From Echria macrotheca (lineage: Eukaryota > Ascomycota > Sordariomycetes > Sordariales > Schizotheciaceae), in contig MU839841.1 of NCBI GenBank assembly GCA_030411725.1, forward strand, positions 620,001 through 684,000: 64,000 bases of DNA, read 5' to 3'. A program made the translations under genes and the position numbers. Every line of letters starts with the position of its first letter. Positions within the stretch are counted from its first letter, which is position 1. The notes below the pieces were generated by a model, which saw only the letters and a list, made by a program, of their open reading frames with translations, was not told where the DNA came from and made no database searches. Positions 31,788-44,435 of this stretch are shown here, one piece after another.

Positions 31788-34700
31788 TGTTTGACTGCGA
31801 GCGCAAAACAAATAGTGGGTAGGTACTGTAATGAGTATTGGGAGTAGGTCTAGTGTATTACTAGTCTCTGATTCAAAATAATGAAAGGGGGTTTCAAGTG
31901 TTGTACGATTTATACCGCCATCTTCTTATTTATCATGAGGTTCTTGATTTCTTATCAAAACCGACCCCCCATTTTGCCCCCCCTCCTTGAAGGTAAGATT
32001 CCCCCAATTTGGATGCGTAGGCAAGGCGCCAAGGCAAAAATTGCTTTCTTGCATTGGGCCCCTTGTCTCCTTCTTGACCAACAGCCTGGAAGCATCTCTT
32101 TTCTCTGCTCTGGTGAAGAAGAAATTCCCTCGTTTCAATGCCTTTGAGAGGATTTGGTAGTTGAGAGAAAAAAAAGTTGCAAACATGTGTGACAGTAGAA
32201 TTGGACTCGGTCCGCCGGTTTCGGATGATCTACACCGAGCTGCCGAGTTTTCTTTTCCTTTGGCCAAAGTCATTTCGAGTGGTCTCGCTGTGCAACTACA
32301 CAGGAGATAGACGCGTGTTCTTCAGCAGCCGTATATCCGGACTCGCAAGGCTGCAGTTGGTCATCACGTCTCTTCTGCTTCCAACTCAAGTAGACCAGGC
32401 TCGTTGCCTAGGCTGTCAAGCATGGCGTGAGTTCCTGTCCTACTCCGGGCGCAAAGCAGCTTGTTGCGCCGCCCAAGACGACTCATAGCCTGATGTGCGT
32501 ATCGTACCCGAGCAAGCAACCTCGAGGGCGTGAGTGTGTGGAGCTTGCGCAGGTACACACAGCCCGATGGTGTGCCCGCCTTGGTTCCTGGCTTCAAACT
32601 TGGTCCCATGAAGAGAAAAAAAAGGCGCATTCTCGAAGCCAGCTTATGTTCGTCTGTTCGTCTCAGACCACAGGCGAACCGGCTCACGGCCCTCAACCGA
32701 TCTTGAAAACATCTCGGGATTCATCAATCTGCCATCACCACGTCCAAACCCGTCCTGCTAGGTGGGTCCATGGCCCGGTGATTTGCAGCGGCACGGCAGC
32801 CCCCAGACCGACGGGTAGGGCGGTGCTGATCCTCGCCACTGACATTTGCTATTTACGGACCTGAAAAAAGAAAGAAAAAGTTGATGGAGATCGATCGCCA
32901 TGCCCGACACTACACTACACTAGTGTAGGAAAGGTGGGATCGCAGAAACTTCAACACAACAAAATCCAACCTGATGTCAGAATCGGAAGCCTCTTGTGTT
33001 CCCTTTCGAGCTTGTCAACAAAGTTGACGTGTTGCAGAACTTTTTTTTTTTTTCGGTTTGTGACCCGGTCAGGCTGCTGGATCATGTGGGCGGATCCTCA
33101 TAACGTCATCCTCTTCTTTGGCATTCCGCTGCCTCCGCTTGCCATACACAATGCAAGCCCCGAATCGACAAAGATGTGTGTCATGACAAACCGGTAATCG
33201 TGTCCTTTTTTCCCATCACCGATCCGCTGCGGCAGGAACAGACGGAGGATCGAATCGAGTCCGTTCCCCATCGTGGCTCTTTCTGTCCATCATACACACC
33301 GAGCGTTTATGCTTAAATGCGACTGATATAGCCATGGCACAGTCGAATGGACGATGGGGGATTTGCAAATCGTCTGGCTTGAAACACGACAGCCCTGCAG
33401 CCCCGTCTCGTTTTTTTATTTTTTGAAAGAACAAAAATTTGGGGGCCACATCAGCACGGCAACGTGGGTTGAATGATGTCGCCAGTCGTGTCAAGAGCGT
33501 GCCTGACGACCTTCGAATCAGCCCCACCTCCAGCAGCACTCGTCCCGAATCAAAGCCAGAACGTGGCTCATGCACAAAGCCCTGAGTTTATCAGTCGAGA
33601 CTAAGTTTCCCGTGGGCAGTGGCAACTTGTGTCCCGGTGATGCTGTGCAATGGTTGCCAGCTGGCCGGCCCTCGAGCCACACAAGGACGAAGTCGGCCGC
33701 GTCGCCCTGTTGGTTTCGCGCGCACACACCTGGAGTCCCCGAGACCTCCTCCCAAGACCCCCCCTAATCCCAAGTCGGCACTCAAGCCTAGGAAAAAAAA
33801 GTTTAGCGGGACAATGCAGGATGCGCCCTTTCCCGTCCCCCATCTTTCTGCTGTTGGGAGATCCGGTGATCTGGATGATTGGCCAGCGTCCCTCCATCCC
33901 TCGGATTCAGGACACCCCATCGAGCTGCGAGAGGGGGTGAGCTCAGCAACCCGTCGAGGAGGGGCTGCGTGCCTCGACACCATTGGCGGGTTGCAGCTGC
34001 TGGTGGGTGTGGAGTGCCCTGGTCGAGAGAAAGTGACATTTCGAGCTCGTTACTTTTCTCCCTCATGCCCGCTGCGCCGGGTGCGGTCCTGCTGACGGAT
34101 CTCTGGTTCCTGTTCTGGAGCAATGTCGTATTCGACAAGATTCACGTCTTGTCCGCGGTATCCCGTGGTCAATTGCCCACATTTCCTGGTCTCGACGGGC
34201 CATCTTGCTTGACGCCGAGGTCGAAATGTCAATCTCCAGCTGTCATTATCAAGTTCGGAGGAGGGGCTCAATTCGGGCCAGGATCAAGGGCCCTGGCGAT
34301 GTGCTGCATGAACAGGCATTTGCTGCGTTGGTGGTGGCTTGCCAGGAGGAGGCGTGCGGCTAGCGGTCCTGGAGGGGGGATACACAGTGCGGGGGATTTC
34401 CATGGTGCATTGGTGTACAGATGGTTGGTGCCGCATGAGAAGAAAGAGATGGAATAAGAAATGTGAATAGGGAAGTTGGGAAAGATTTACCTTGGTTGTT
34501 TTGTAATTGAATCTAAAGTTCTCTCTGACGGGCCGGCTCGAGATACTGTGGCAGGTAGGTTGGCACCTCGCAGTGTACATTTCCAATTGCCAAGGTCCGA
34601 CTTCAGGAGAAGGCAGCTCTCAAGGCTCCCAGGCTGAGTCTTGATGAATTTCGGTGAACAGAAAAAATTGAAGAGCTAAACACCCAGCCACCTCTGCCTT

Positions 34701-36338
34701 TGAGATCTTGTCAACCTCACCGAGACAGGAGGAGTGGTAGCGGGGTTTTGCCGATGCCATCGTCTTTCGATGCCATGAAAGGTGGACCACCAAAGACATC
34801 TAGATTCACCGGTCTCCACAGATCCCCCCCCGTCAACCCCTCGCGCTGTGGCTCCTCTCAACCTTGACGACAAGCCCGAATGGGAGCACGACAGGGCGGG
34901 GTAGCTGTGTGTCACGATCCAGACGACGAAGCATCATCTATCACACACACGGATAACACAATATCAACTCGTAGGACCCTCGCCCCGCCCAGAGGCCATA
35001 TTGTCCCTCCCCTCCGGCCAGCGTATTATGCAAAGCAAAGCCGCGCCTAAAACTGCGGCGCTGTCCTCAGCAGTTAGTGAACAATCGACCTCGCCTTTGT
35101 CTGAACATAGCATCCGGACAGGTCACGCGGCTCCTCTTTCTAGGTCAGAGGCTCCGCTGCGAAAGAGGTGCAGCAACCGGAAAAGGTGAGCATAATGGGG
35201 TCAATGGAGAAAGATAGCCACCCCTGGACATGGCATTCCAAAAGCTGGACGGACCCTCGGACAGGGTAACCCAACTCGCTCGGCTTCGCCAGGCTTCCAG
35301 CTGTACTCTCAAACCATATGCAACGACACAGCTCTGTGAGATGAGGACGTTCGCTTGCCCTCCTACCCATTAACACAACAGAACAAGCGCAACAATGTTG
35401 AAGAATACGTGCCGGGCCTGGAGCAGAACATTTCACACCCATTTCCGGCCAACACCCAATCAGCGTGTCTCACGAATTAATCTTGCAGTTCGCTACAGTG
35501 CGAAAACGGGCTATATCTGGAGCCGCCAGTTTGTGTCGACCTTAAGCTTAATAACAACCGCTTTCGGTAGGCGCTGGTTATCCGCCTAGCGCATATATCC
35601 GCGCTGTTCGTACTGTGCAGCACAGTCCGGCTGCAGCGAAGCCTTCTTGGTCAGGAGCTCTGTCCGTGGAGGGGTACCTCCGAGCCACGGCGTGGTGGGC
35701 TGTGTGGATCGAGTACTCTCGATGAGTCGATACTCCCACCATCCGGTATCCGTACCTAGGCAGGTGCTGATGAAATGACCATTTTTTGCCCATCACTCAC
35801 AAGCGCCAGGTCGACCAGTCGGCGCCGCAGCATCCTTCGGGGCATCTCTCGATCCACTCCATTTTTTTGGTTTTATTTTTATTTTCCAGCAAAGCTGTCG
35901 GTCCTTGTTTCGTCTTCGTGTCTCTCTTCGTCCAGAAACCCGGTTCCGTCTAGGGTTTGAGACCTCAGAATTTCTCCCTGCTGAGAGGTCGGATTTGGCC
36001 AGTCATCTCCCTCGGTGCTCGCTGTATTGCATTGCTCTTTTTACTGGCCCACGATAGCTGGCCAATTTTTTCTCCGTGTCCTGAGCTTTGACGGCTGAGC
36101 AAGTCGCTTCCCAGTCCACACCCCTGCTGGTCCAAAATTATTGTTATTCCCCGCGATTCCTACCTCAAGTGCCCAGGCTATCCCGCTCGCCATCCACAGC
36201 CCCCGAACACGACACCTCTTTCCCAACAACCAACCTCGACTCCGAAATACTTGCTGTTCGCGTCTCTCGCTCTTGCGTGTTGGATAAAAACCCGCATCGC
36301 GAGAGTCGTACAGCTCGTCGCCTCTGCTCGCTTCCACC
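31788..36338. other. 4.5 kb gene desert upstream of the C2H2 gene
   Basis: No ORF in this region shows family motifs or plausible exon structure on either strand. The DNA from about 35900 to 36338 is pyrimidine-rich and is likely the transcribed leader of the downstream zinc-finger gene. A T14-type homopolymer lies near 33041. The remainder could be regulatory DNA, an unrecognised non-coding RNA or decayed sequence. Confidence 0.5.
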
Positions 36339-37908
36339 ATGGCCTCCTCCAAGGTAGATCTCGTCGACTCATTGCTTCGCTTACCCGCCTGCGGACCTGG
36401 CGTGCTGACCCATTGTCCGCCTCGCAGGAACTCCAACAAACTTCACGACCGCTAACTCACCGACCGTCGATGTCGTCCAATTCCGTGTCGGGCGGCTTGT
36501 CCGTCAATCGTCAATCGCACTCGCGCACGACTTCCCACTCGGTCATCGGCGCGGCCCTCAATGGGAGCCACAGGGTAACCCGTCGCAAGAGCATGACCAA
36601 TACCGGTGCCAACGTCGCAGCGGTGGCTGCTGCTTTGCAAGAAGCTGGTGATAAGCCGATGCCGCTGCCGATTGCCGTTAACTCTCGCCGGAACACGGTG
36701 TCGCGGAACAGTCTGTCTCGGTCCGGGCTTGCGGGTAGCCTACCTTCTCCGCCGGCCAGCTTGCCTAGCCACAAATTTGTAACCAACGGCGGGACGCCCA
36801 ACATGCAGGAAAGCGCCATCGACGACGAGCTTAACGACATATCTGGGGACGAGGCCGAGCAGAAATCCCGCGTCCGGAGAGCGAGCGACGGTCAACCCTT
36901 GATCAAGGAGGGCCGGAAGAGCAACCGCCCCGAACTCCGCTGCGAGAAGTGCGGGAAGGGATATAAGCATAGCAGTTGCCTAACCAAGCATTTGTTTGTG
37001 CCCGTTCTCCTTTCCCATCCTCTCCTGCCACTGGTCCTGTGAATGCGGAGTATGAGCAGAGATTGCCGGCCATGGGAGACTCAACTGCCCCGTTTGAGCA
37101 CTTGTGTTGACTTGTTTGTTCCGTCAGGTGGGAGCATACTCCCGAGTGGTCCTACACCTCCAAGCTCCTCATCTCCAAGCACCAGCAGGTGCAACTCTTG
37201 GAGGCAGCTTCGGTCCTGGTGGCCATGAACAACAACCCGATCAACAGTCACACGCCCCCGGACTCGGCCCGGGACTTCGCCAGCGACCAGGATTCTGCCT
37301 CTCCGGGGGCTTCGGGGTATTCGGAGCCGCAGGACCGCAGTTCTGCCGATACGACCCCTCCGCCCCAACCGGACGGTATCGCCGTAGGCCCGGGCTCGTA
37401 CAAGAGCTTCGCCAAGAGGCACAGCAGCGGCAACGGCTTCTCTCGGTCGTACCAGTCCGCGCCGTACTCCAGCTCCGTTGCTGGTAGTGTACCCAATGGC
37501 TCAAGCTTTGGCCATTTCCGTCAGCTGAGCCAGGAGCAACGCCCTATGTCTTCGGGGAAAAACGCCACTGGTCAAGAGGACCGGGATCTTGCGGCCGCTC
37601 TGCTGAGCTGCAGCTTCGGGAGCAACGGCGGGTCGAGGACAGTGCATCTGCCAGCAGATGCGCCTCCGGTCCCCCCTCTCCCGGCGCAATATCTTGACCA
37701 AGCATTGACGGGTACCAGCTTTATAAACAGCTTCCCCAACCGGGCCCCTGAGAGCTTCACGAGGGGTATGCCGAGGGACGAGAGAGCCGACGTGAAGATG
37801 GATGAGAGCGGCGGAAGCGTCATGGACGAGGATGACGACGATGATATGCGCTCGCGCGCCCGAAGCGACGAAGATGACGATGGCGTTTTTGGAAAGATGG
37901 AGGAGTGA
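36339..37908 (+). CDS. C2H2 zinc-finger protein, probable transcription factor
   Basis: Exons 36339-36353, 36428-36993 and 37128-37908 give 453 aa. The ATG sits in CACCATGG and the first exon encodes only MASSK. A Ser-rich, basic N-terminal region precedes an acidic stretch (DDELNDISGDEAEQ). A single C2H2 finger follows (CEKCGKGYKHSSCLTKHLWEH, C-x2-C-x12-H-x3-H), split by intron 2 between the two zinc histidines. Directly after it comes HTPEWSYTSKLLISKHQQV and LLEAASVLVAMN, a conserved-looking helical extension that marks a specific fungal C2H2 subfamily. The rest is disordered and ends in an acidic DEDDDDD tract. A nuclear regulator is likely. I cannot name the subfamily or its targets. Confidence 0.82.
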
Positions 37909-38942
37909 GCCATGTGCGCGTTTCGTTGTCGGGGAGTTGGGTACGAAGGCTGCGATGCCGCTATTGATCACGACGACGACGAAGGATATCGTTTCTTTTG
38001 TATAACATATACCAACCATGTAAATGAGGTCGCTCCGCCGACGACACTTAGCACCGAAGAGTGGAGCGGTCAGCACTGGCCCAACGGCGGGACAGGTTGG
38101 CTGACTCCACGAGGTTAAAGTGAGTGTCGTGTGCGAGCGTTGAGCGAATACCTCGAAATCTAGCGAGCGATGAAATATAAAGGCATGTGCTTCGGCCTTT
38201 TGAATGGATGATGAAACGACGAACCTGCTCAAGTTGTATGAAGCTTGCCAGTACTAATGTTGTAGCGAGGGGATGGTGCGACCCGATTACGTTCGGTTGC
38301 GGGTTTGTTGTTCATCCCCTTCCATATTGGGGAGATCGACGTGGGAGGTTGATGGAAGACGTATTTCTGCGAAAAAAAGCAGTCTGGCAGTTCTGTAAAA
38401 TACAGAGCAAGTAACAGCGAGTTTTCCACACGGCAGACGCGGTTTGAACTTCCAGAAAGCTCCTGCTTTCCTCGCCGTGTGTTTTTGGGCATCGAAAGCA
38501 TGGGAGAGTCGCCGCCGAGGGGTGCCTGCCTGCCTGCCAAAAGGGGCGGGGTTGTGGTGCTTGCGCCTAGCGGGGCAAGAGCTTCCCCCGCGATCAGCAA
38601 ACGCGTGAAGACAACACCGATAACGTCACAGCTCCACATGGAGCCTGGAAGTTGCGTTGCAGCTCTTCTCCATCTTTCCTTCCACCGCTCTGAATTCATC
38701 CCGTCTCTTGTCCGCTTCCCTGCTGCCGTTTCCTGTCTCCGACCTGGATTTCGAGATAAGACAGTCGAATCTTGCTAGCTACGAAGCTGAGCGGACAGGT
38801 AGCCCGCTGAGGACATATCCTTCGAGTTGCCCACGCAACGTTACTAGCGACCCTCGAGCAGTTTCAAGCATTTGACGGCATAGCGTTGCAGCTGCTGGGG
38901 TGGTCCGGGAACTTTGTGGACTTCGTCAGTTCCAGATACGCC
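37909..38942. other. Intergenic region downstream of the C2H2 gene
   Basis: About 1 kb between tandem plus-strand genes. It should contain the 3' UTR of the zinc-finger gene and the promoter of the membrane protein gene. No specific site or gene recognised. Confidence 0.45.
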
Positions 38943-40373
38943 ATGGCGAGATCGAAACCCGTCAAGGTGGCTGCGGCCGAAATGTCGAGCAGCGCCGTTG
39001 ACAGAGCCGCGTCCACAGCCGCAGCCGCAACCGCAACCGCGACACCCTCTTCTTCTTCAGCCCTCACCACAACCGCGCGTGTCAGATCGACTGTGGCAGC
39101 CCTGCGGCGAATGCGAGCCGGCTTACCGGAACCCGCTCAGCTGGCGCTCGCCATAGTGCTCAGCTTCTCACTCAATGCCGCCGGCCAGTTCCTCGTTCAC
39201 TCCCTGAGTGGTGGCGAGCTGAGCAGCATCATGTGGCAACCGTCCTCTGCTGCCGGATCTATTCCTGAAGCTCTCTGGAGAATGTACGTCTGCCCTAACT
39301 CCTCGATGTTACTCTTTGCGTCAGAAACCCCCGCGTTTCTTGATCGTTTCCACTTGTGACCCACAGCTCCTTAGACTCAGTCCACATCTCGCCCTCCATT
39401 CCGGCCTCAGTAGGGCTGAATGGACCACTATCTCAGCTCGGGCCAATAAACACTGCTGACACTCTCCGGCATGCAGATTCGGCCTCACACTAGCTTGGTT
39501 TGGGAACTTCGACGGCTACGATTTGGCCGCTTTGGCTCTGCTATCAAGTGGCCCTGCGGTAAGTTACCCTCCTTCACGCCCTTGCCGCAGCCGCATGCCG
39601 TGCGGTCCGGGGAAAGTTGGACCGTTGTGCTTGCGCGTCAAGCGGCTGAAGCCGACTGGACGGTGCCGGAGCAAAACTGACCCGACCCCCACGGCGTTTA
39701 GGCGTACCTCACCTCGGTTTTCTACGGAGTCCGCACTATAACGGCCGGTGCTCATCTCGGTGTTGACGTCCTGTCATCGTTCTTGCCGTTCTTCCTCTTG
39801 CGGCAGCTGTCCGGGGCGCATTCAGCCGCACCTGGAGTGACAAACCGCGAGATCATCGTCGACAGGGGCATTCAAGTCCTTACCTCGGTCCTATCTGGCC
39901 AAGTCTACAGCATCATCTTGTTTCTGGCCTCTAGGGCTTTTCTTCCGGATACCCTTGTTCTCTACTTTGAAGGTATCCCTACGGTCCGGCCTGCCACAGA
40001 CGCTACCGTTCTCGGAAACCCGACGACGCATGTTGTCACTCTGCTGCTAGGGACAGCTGCGCGATTGTTCATATTCACCCCTCTCGTTGCAACACCGCAG
40101 ACGGGCGAGTCTGAACGGGAGCTGGCCAAGTTCGATCCCGTCTCCGCAACTCTCCAAGAGACGGTTGCCTACAATCTGTGGGGTTATACCTCGAGAACCA
40201 AGGTGTCGATAAAGCGGACCGCCCTTGCGATGCTTTTTACTGGTGTCGGGACGTACCTACGATGCCTAGGAATCCGGGGAGCCGAGCCGTATGGCTCAAT
40301 TGTATACGCCAGTGTTTGGACCATGGCGACGCTGCTGGCTGGGCTTTCCTTACGCTACGTTGGCAGTGTTTGA
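38943..40373 (+). CDS. Uncharacterised multi-pass membrane protein
   Basis: Exons 38943-39283, 39477-39558 and 39702-40373 give 364 aa. The ATG at 38943 is preferred; one at 38886 would add 19 residues. The N-terminal 60 residues are Ala/Thr/Ser-rich and basic (possibly cytosolic or a targeting region). Hydrophobic segments follow: LALAIVLSFSLNAAGQFLV, FGLTLAWFGNFDGYDLAALALL, AYLTSVFYGVRTITAGAHLGV, VYSIILFLASRAFLP, VVTLLLGTAARLFIFTPL and VWTMATLLAGLSLRY. A loop reads KFDPVSATLQETVAYNLWGYTSRTKVSI with a basic helix after it. I do not recognise a named family. The layout looks like a conserved fungal integral membrane protein of an internal membrane. The two introns (193 and 143 bp) lie in the first half, and every junction keeps a hydrophobic segment in frame. 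Confidence 0.72.
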
Positions 40374-42381
40374 TATGAGTCGTCTGTGACCAGAAGCGTC
40401 ATGGGAAATGACATGTGACGAATCGTTCTCTGTTCTTTGTCTTGAGGCACCAGGATTTGGTTGGTATTCAGTTGAAGTTGGAGTTGACGGGATAGCGAGG
40501 GCATAGGACTTGGGGAAAATGACATGAAACATTTGCAGGCAGCCAACACGTAGTCGTTTGTTTGACGCCATACCCCACCCCTCATTACCGCAGAATTCTT
40601 CGCAGCCGCGGTAATAGTGGTGATTTGCGTGTTTCCAAGTTGACGGTCCTGCAGGATACCACATGGTTTCGACGCCGAGAGCCTTGCGCGAGCGGATCGC
40701 CATACCACATGGCGGCTGTCGGACAGGGGTTAGGCGTTGGGTGGCCGGAGAGCTGAGGGACCCTAGACGCAGGTAAGGCGTTTCCTGATGGCACGAGCGC
40801 ACCAAGAGCGAACAGGAAACATAACCCACGGGATGTCTTATTCTGATGGAGCATATATCGCGACGGTGGGGAAACGAGCGACAATCGGTGACACCAACGA
40901 CGACAGCAGAGGGCAAGCAGCAGCTTCAGCCCTGCTGCGCCTTATTTTTAGCGGCAGCTGGACGAATGGGCGAATGGCGTTGGTCGGTTCGGGGCGCCTC
41001 TTTTCCGTCTGGCGAGCGCCGGGGCCGGACACGGTGGACGCACAGGCCTCAGGATGCCGGAAGCGGAAGACGGGCGGGCGGCCTCTCCCATAGGCTGCCC
41101 CAGCGCTGCCAACCCAGGGGCAGACGCACGAGAAGGCCCTAGAACAAGTCGGCATGACGGTGTCGGAGGCTTTCGCCAGCTGCTGCAGCCGTGGACCAAG
41201 ACGCTGCATTCTGCTGAACGAGATGGGAAAAGACTGAGTGCCGCAACCACTGCGCCCCGTGCCTGGCTGAGGCCTGTCCAATCGCAATGTTCCGAGCTGC
41301 TGGAGCCGCGCGATGCTCTCCGTTTTTCACTCGCGATTCCACCGACATGTTGCTCGATTTTTTCCGCACCATCAACATGGGAAAATGACAGCCGGGATAT
41401 CCCCCCGTCCATCGGCCATAGTGTCCCTCCGAATGGGGGCTGGCTGGGAAGTCGGATGGGGGGTGGGCATGTCATGGACGGCTTTCTTTCTCCACGAACC
41501 AAGACATCTTGCCTTTCCATACACGGTATTTCGGTACCTCCACCAACAGCAAGGTGACTCTTTTGCCGGACTGCTCTCAGGTCCGGCTCGAAGGCCCTGG
41601 CTTACCTAGCATCTGCCATGGGTCCCCCGGTTCCGATCTTGTCACTTGACGGGCTGGTGTTGCTCACAACGGCCAGATCGTGGAGGCTAACGGCCCTGTT
41701 CGGTCGTCTCATCCTCAGACTCGTCACCTTTCTTCCTTACCGTTACCGACGCCCCATGTCAGCCATGTCCCATCCCATCTCGCAGTGCGTCCCAAGCAGC
41801 CTGCCACCGAGCCGGGGTCGGGAGCCGTCGTCTTGCCTCGGGATGGTAGTCCGTCAAAGCTTCCCTACAAGTGTAGGCAGAAACCAGGACTCTGGCACTC
41901 CGGGGGTCTTCATGTCCACCGGTCGTCCTACCGCTGGCTAGTCATTCTCTTGACGGCTTCACTAGTTGACTGAGCTGGAGAACCGAGGCCTGCGTCAGTC
42001 AGTCCGTCATGTTGCAGCTTGTTCTTCAGTCAACACATTGTGTCGACAGCTTTCCCCTTTCTATATAGCTCCGCGAACTCTCGCCTTTCTTCCCACCATT
42101 CTCTTGACCTATCCGCTATCCACACATCCTCCTCCTCACGGCCAATCCGGGGGCAGTCCAGCTGCACCCTAAGCCCTGCCTGACTTGCATCGAGCTAGGG
42201 ATGACCGTCTTGCCGGTTTGGTGTTTCTGTTACACGTCCACCTTCTTGTTCGGGATCTCAGATTGTCAAACCTAAGCCGGACTCCCCTAGTTGGGGGTTG
42301 TTGTTATTCTTATTGTTTCTTGGCTGTGTCTTGTGCCATCATCATATATTAAGTAACCTCCTTCCCATCCATCTCCGGATC
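40374..42381. other. 2 kb intergenic region upstream of the bactofilin-like gene
   Basis: Open frames here overlap on several strands and carry no domain signature. A TATATAG motif at 42063-42069, about 315 bp before the next ATG, may belong to that gene's promoter. Nothing else supported. Confidence 0.45.
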
Positions 42382-43184
42382 ATGAAGAAGGGCAAGCAGC
42401 GTGACTCCAAATCTCCCAAAACCACGACATCACCGCCTACCACATCATCAGATACACCGGCATCGTCATCTTCCGCGCCTCCTCCACTTTCTTCGGCGAA
42501 CGAGACTCTTACCACAACGACAACAGCAGAGGCACCGGACACCATGTACAGCTACGAGCAAGTCATGTCGTTTGACGACACACCCATCAGCGGAGCGTCG
42601 ACGGCCGGGCAGCAGATGGTGCCCATTAAGAAGAAGAAGAGCATCAAAGCGGATTCATCGATCGAGCTGCGCGGGCCGATGGAGGTTGATGGGTCAGTCA
42701 AGTCAATGGGGGCCATCACGTTCAACGGCGACTTCCTGGTCCATGACCGAATCGAGGCGTACGGGAATATTGATCTCGACGGGAATCTGACTTGCAAGTA
42801 TGCTTTATCCCTCTCCGGCTGGTGAATAAAGACACTGACATTGGAGCAGTGGCAAAGTAAAGGCGTTTGGAAACGTCAAGATCAATGGGACAGCACTCTG
42901 TGTCGACAAAGTCAAGATCTTTGGGAAGCTCAAGATTATCGGCACACTCGAGATCCAAGCACCCGTCGAGGTTTGGGGGGCGTTGACTATCAATGGATGT
43001 CTGTACGTATCATATTCCTCTCCCGTTCTGTTGAGACCGGCAAGACTGACAAAGGGAAACTAGGAAATGCAAGTCCTTAACGGCATACGCATCAGTCACC
43101 ACGGTGGGCGATCAATCGTGGTACGAGGTCGAGGAGGAAGAGGTGGTCCACGGGGCCAAGCTGATACAGAGGGACAATTGGTGA
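42382..43184 (+). CDS. Bactofilin-like (polymer-forming beta-repeat) protein
   Basis: Exons 42382-42797, 42850-43002 and 43064-43184 give 229 aa. The first ~55 residues are Ser/Thr/Pro-rich and probably disordered. An ATG at 42544 (MYSYEQVMSF) is an alternative start. From about residue 95 the chain becomes a regular run of short beta-strand repeats with glycines at turns: IELRGPMEVDGSV, AITFNGDFLVHDRI, GNIDLDGNL, GKVKAFGNVKING, VKIFGKLKIIGTLEI, VEVWGALTING. This alternating hydrophobic/turn pattern is typical of a right-handed beta helix of the bactofilin (DUF583) type, which self-assembles into filaments in bacteria. Similar proteins occur sporadically in ascomycetes. The tail is acidic (YEVEEEEVV). 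Assembly and location are inference; the repeat itself is plain in the sequence. Confidence 0.7.
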
Positions 43185-44435
43185 AGATGCCTGTCTTTTC
43201 CTCTCTCACTCTGTTGGTTTGTATGGGTACATGCGGGTCTGTTCCTGGTTTTGGGCGTTCTGTTTTGTATTACACCTCCTTTTGCTCCCCAGCCTGCATG
43301 TTTGTTATGGCGGGTTGCGTTGTTTTTTGCCACTTCTTTCGATTCTTCAGAGCATCAGCTTACATCGGTTTCCGTGGGGACATTCCGGGGAATTTGGGGC
43401 ATGGCGAGGTCGGCCGAGAGTGTTGAAGTTTTCTGCTGTCTAGGGGACTCTCCAGGATGATGATGATCTGGTCGGGCTTGGGTTGCATATGGGGTCGGTT
43501 GTTGCTTTTGTCTCTGTTTCCTTATAAGGTTTTGTATATGCCACAACATCCACGACGAGGAGGCAGCAGATGATACGGGATGTTTACATGGATAGGAAGG
43601 ACAGGGGATGTCAGTGAGGGTCTCAGATGGGATTAATGGGACTATAAGGAGAGCTTGGGATATAACATTAGGTAGATATTTGCCGGAATCCAATTGGAAC
43701 TGGCCCAAACAGAGACTCCGTCATGGAGATCGCGTTTACTGTATGTGGTGATGAAATGGCGGGAATCGCCAGGGGGTTGCAGGAGGCGTGGAGTTCCGCC
43801 GGAGCTGACTCCGGTGCGTGCTTCTTTACACAGCCCCGGTCGTGCTGCCTCCGCATCGGCCCACTCCTGGAATGACTCCTCGGTCTCGGTCTGTTGCGAA
43901 CGCATCCCGAGTTATACTGCCTACCTATGTCGCTGTTTTTGCATGAGCCCTCGATGTGGATACTATGCTTACAGACACACTTGGGTTTCCTCCTGGCGAT
44001 GCGGGATTTCGTAAGCCCGTGTCTAGCACCGTCGCTAGGCACAGAACTAGTTCTAAATAAAATGTATGAATGCCGCTTCTGCCACAACTGAGGGCAGATT
44101 TTTGGTCGAGTCGGTCCTCGCTTTCTTTACTGCAACCACATTTCTTCGAGTCACCGAAGAAGCCGTTCCACGAGAGAATCGACACCATCAAGACTGATAA
44201 TTACTCGAGCGACAGGAAGGAACAATGTTTTAACGGCAGGAGGATATCTGGCAAGCCCGTGCAAGCAACTCGGTCGTTGTCCGCAGGGCATTTTGTTTGT
44301 CAGGAAGGCGCCGTGGGGTCCTGCTAGTCGGTACCTGAAAGTCACGGGACCAGAATCCGTTGCAACTTCGCATCAGTCAATCAGCCAATCAGCATTTTCT
44401 TGGCTTTTCGTTTGTCCCAGCATGCCCATCCCAGC
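43185..44435. other. Intergenic region before the MITE
   Basis: About 1.25 kb. It includes the 3' region of the bactofilin-like gene. Short ORFs on both strands (near 43640-44090) lack coding character. No other feature recognised. Confidence 0.45.
44428..44435. repeat. Target-site duplication, left copy
   Basis: ATCCCAGC, identical to the right copy at 45064-45071 and immediately adjacent to the left inverted repeat. Confidence 0.85.

Noticed and set aside
35560..35600. TAGGCG...CGCCTA inverted repeat considered as a tRNA or hairpin gene
   Set aside because: The stem is too short, and there are no A/B-box promoter motifs or cloverleaf.
43640..44090. Overlapping minus-strand open frames between the bactofilin-like gene and the MITE
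   Set aside because: No conserved motifs, no plausible splice structure and biased low-complexity residues.
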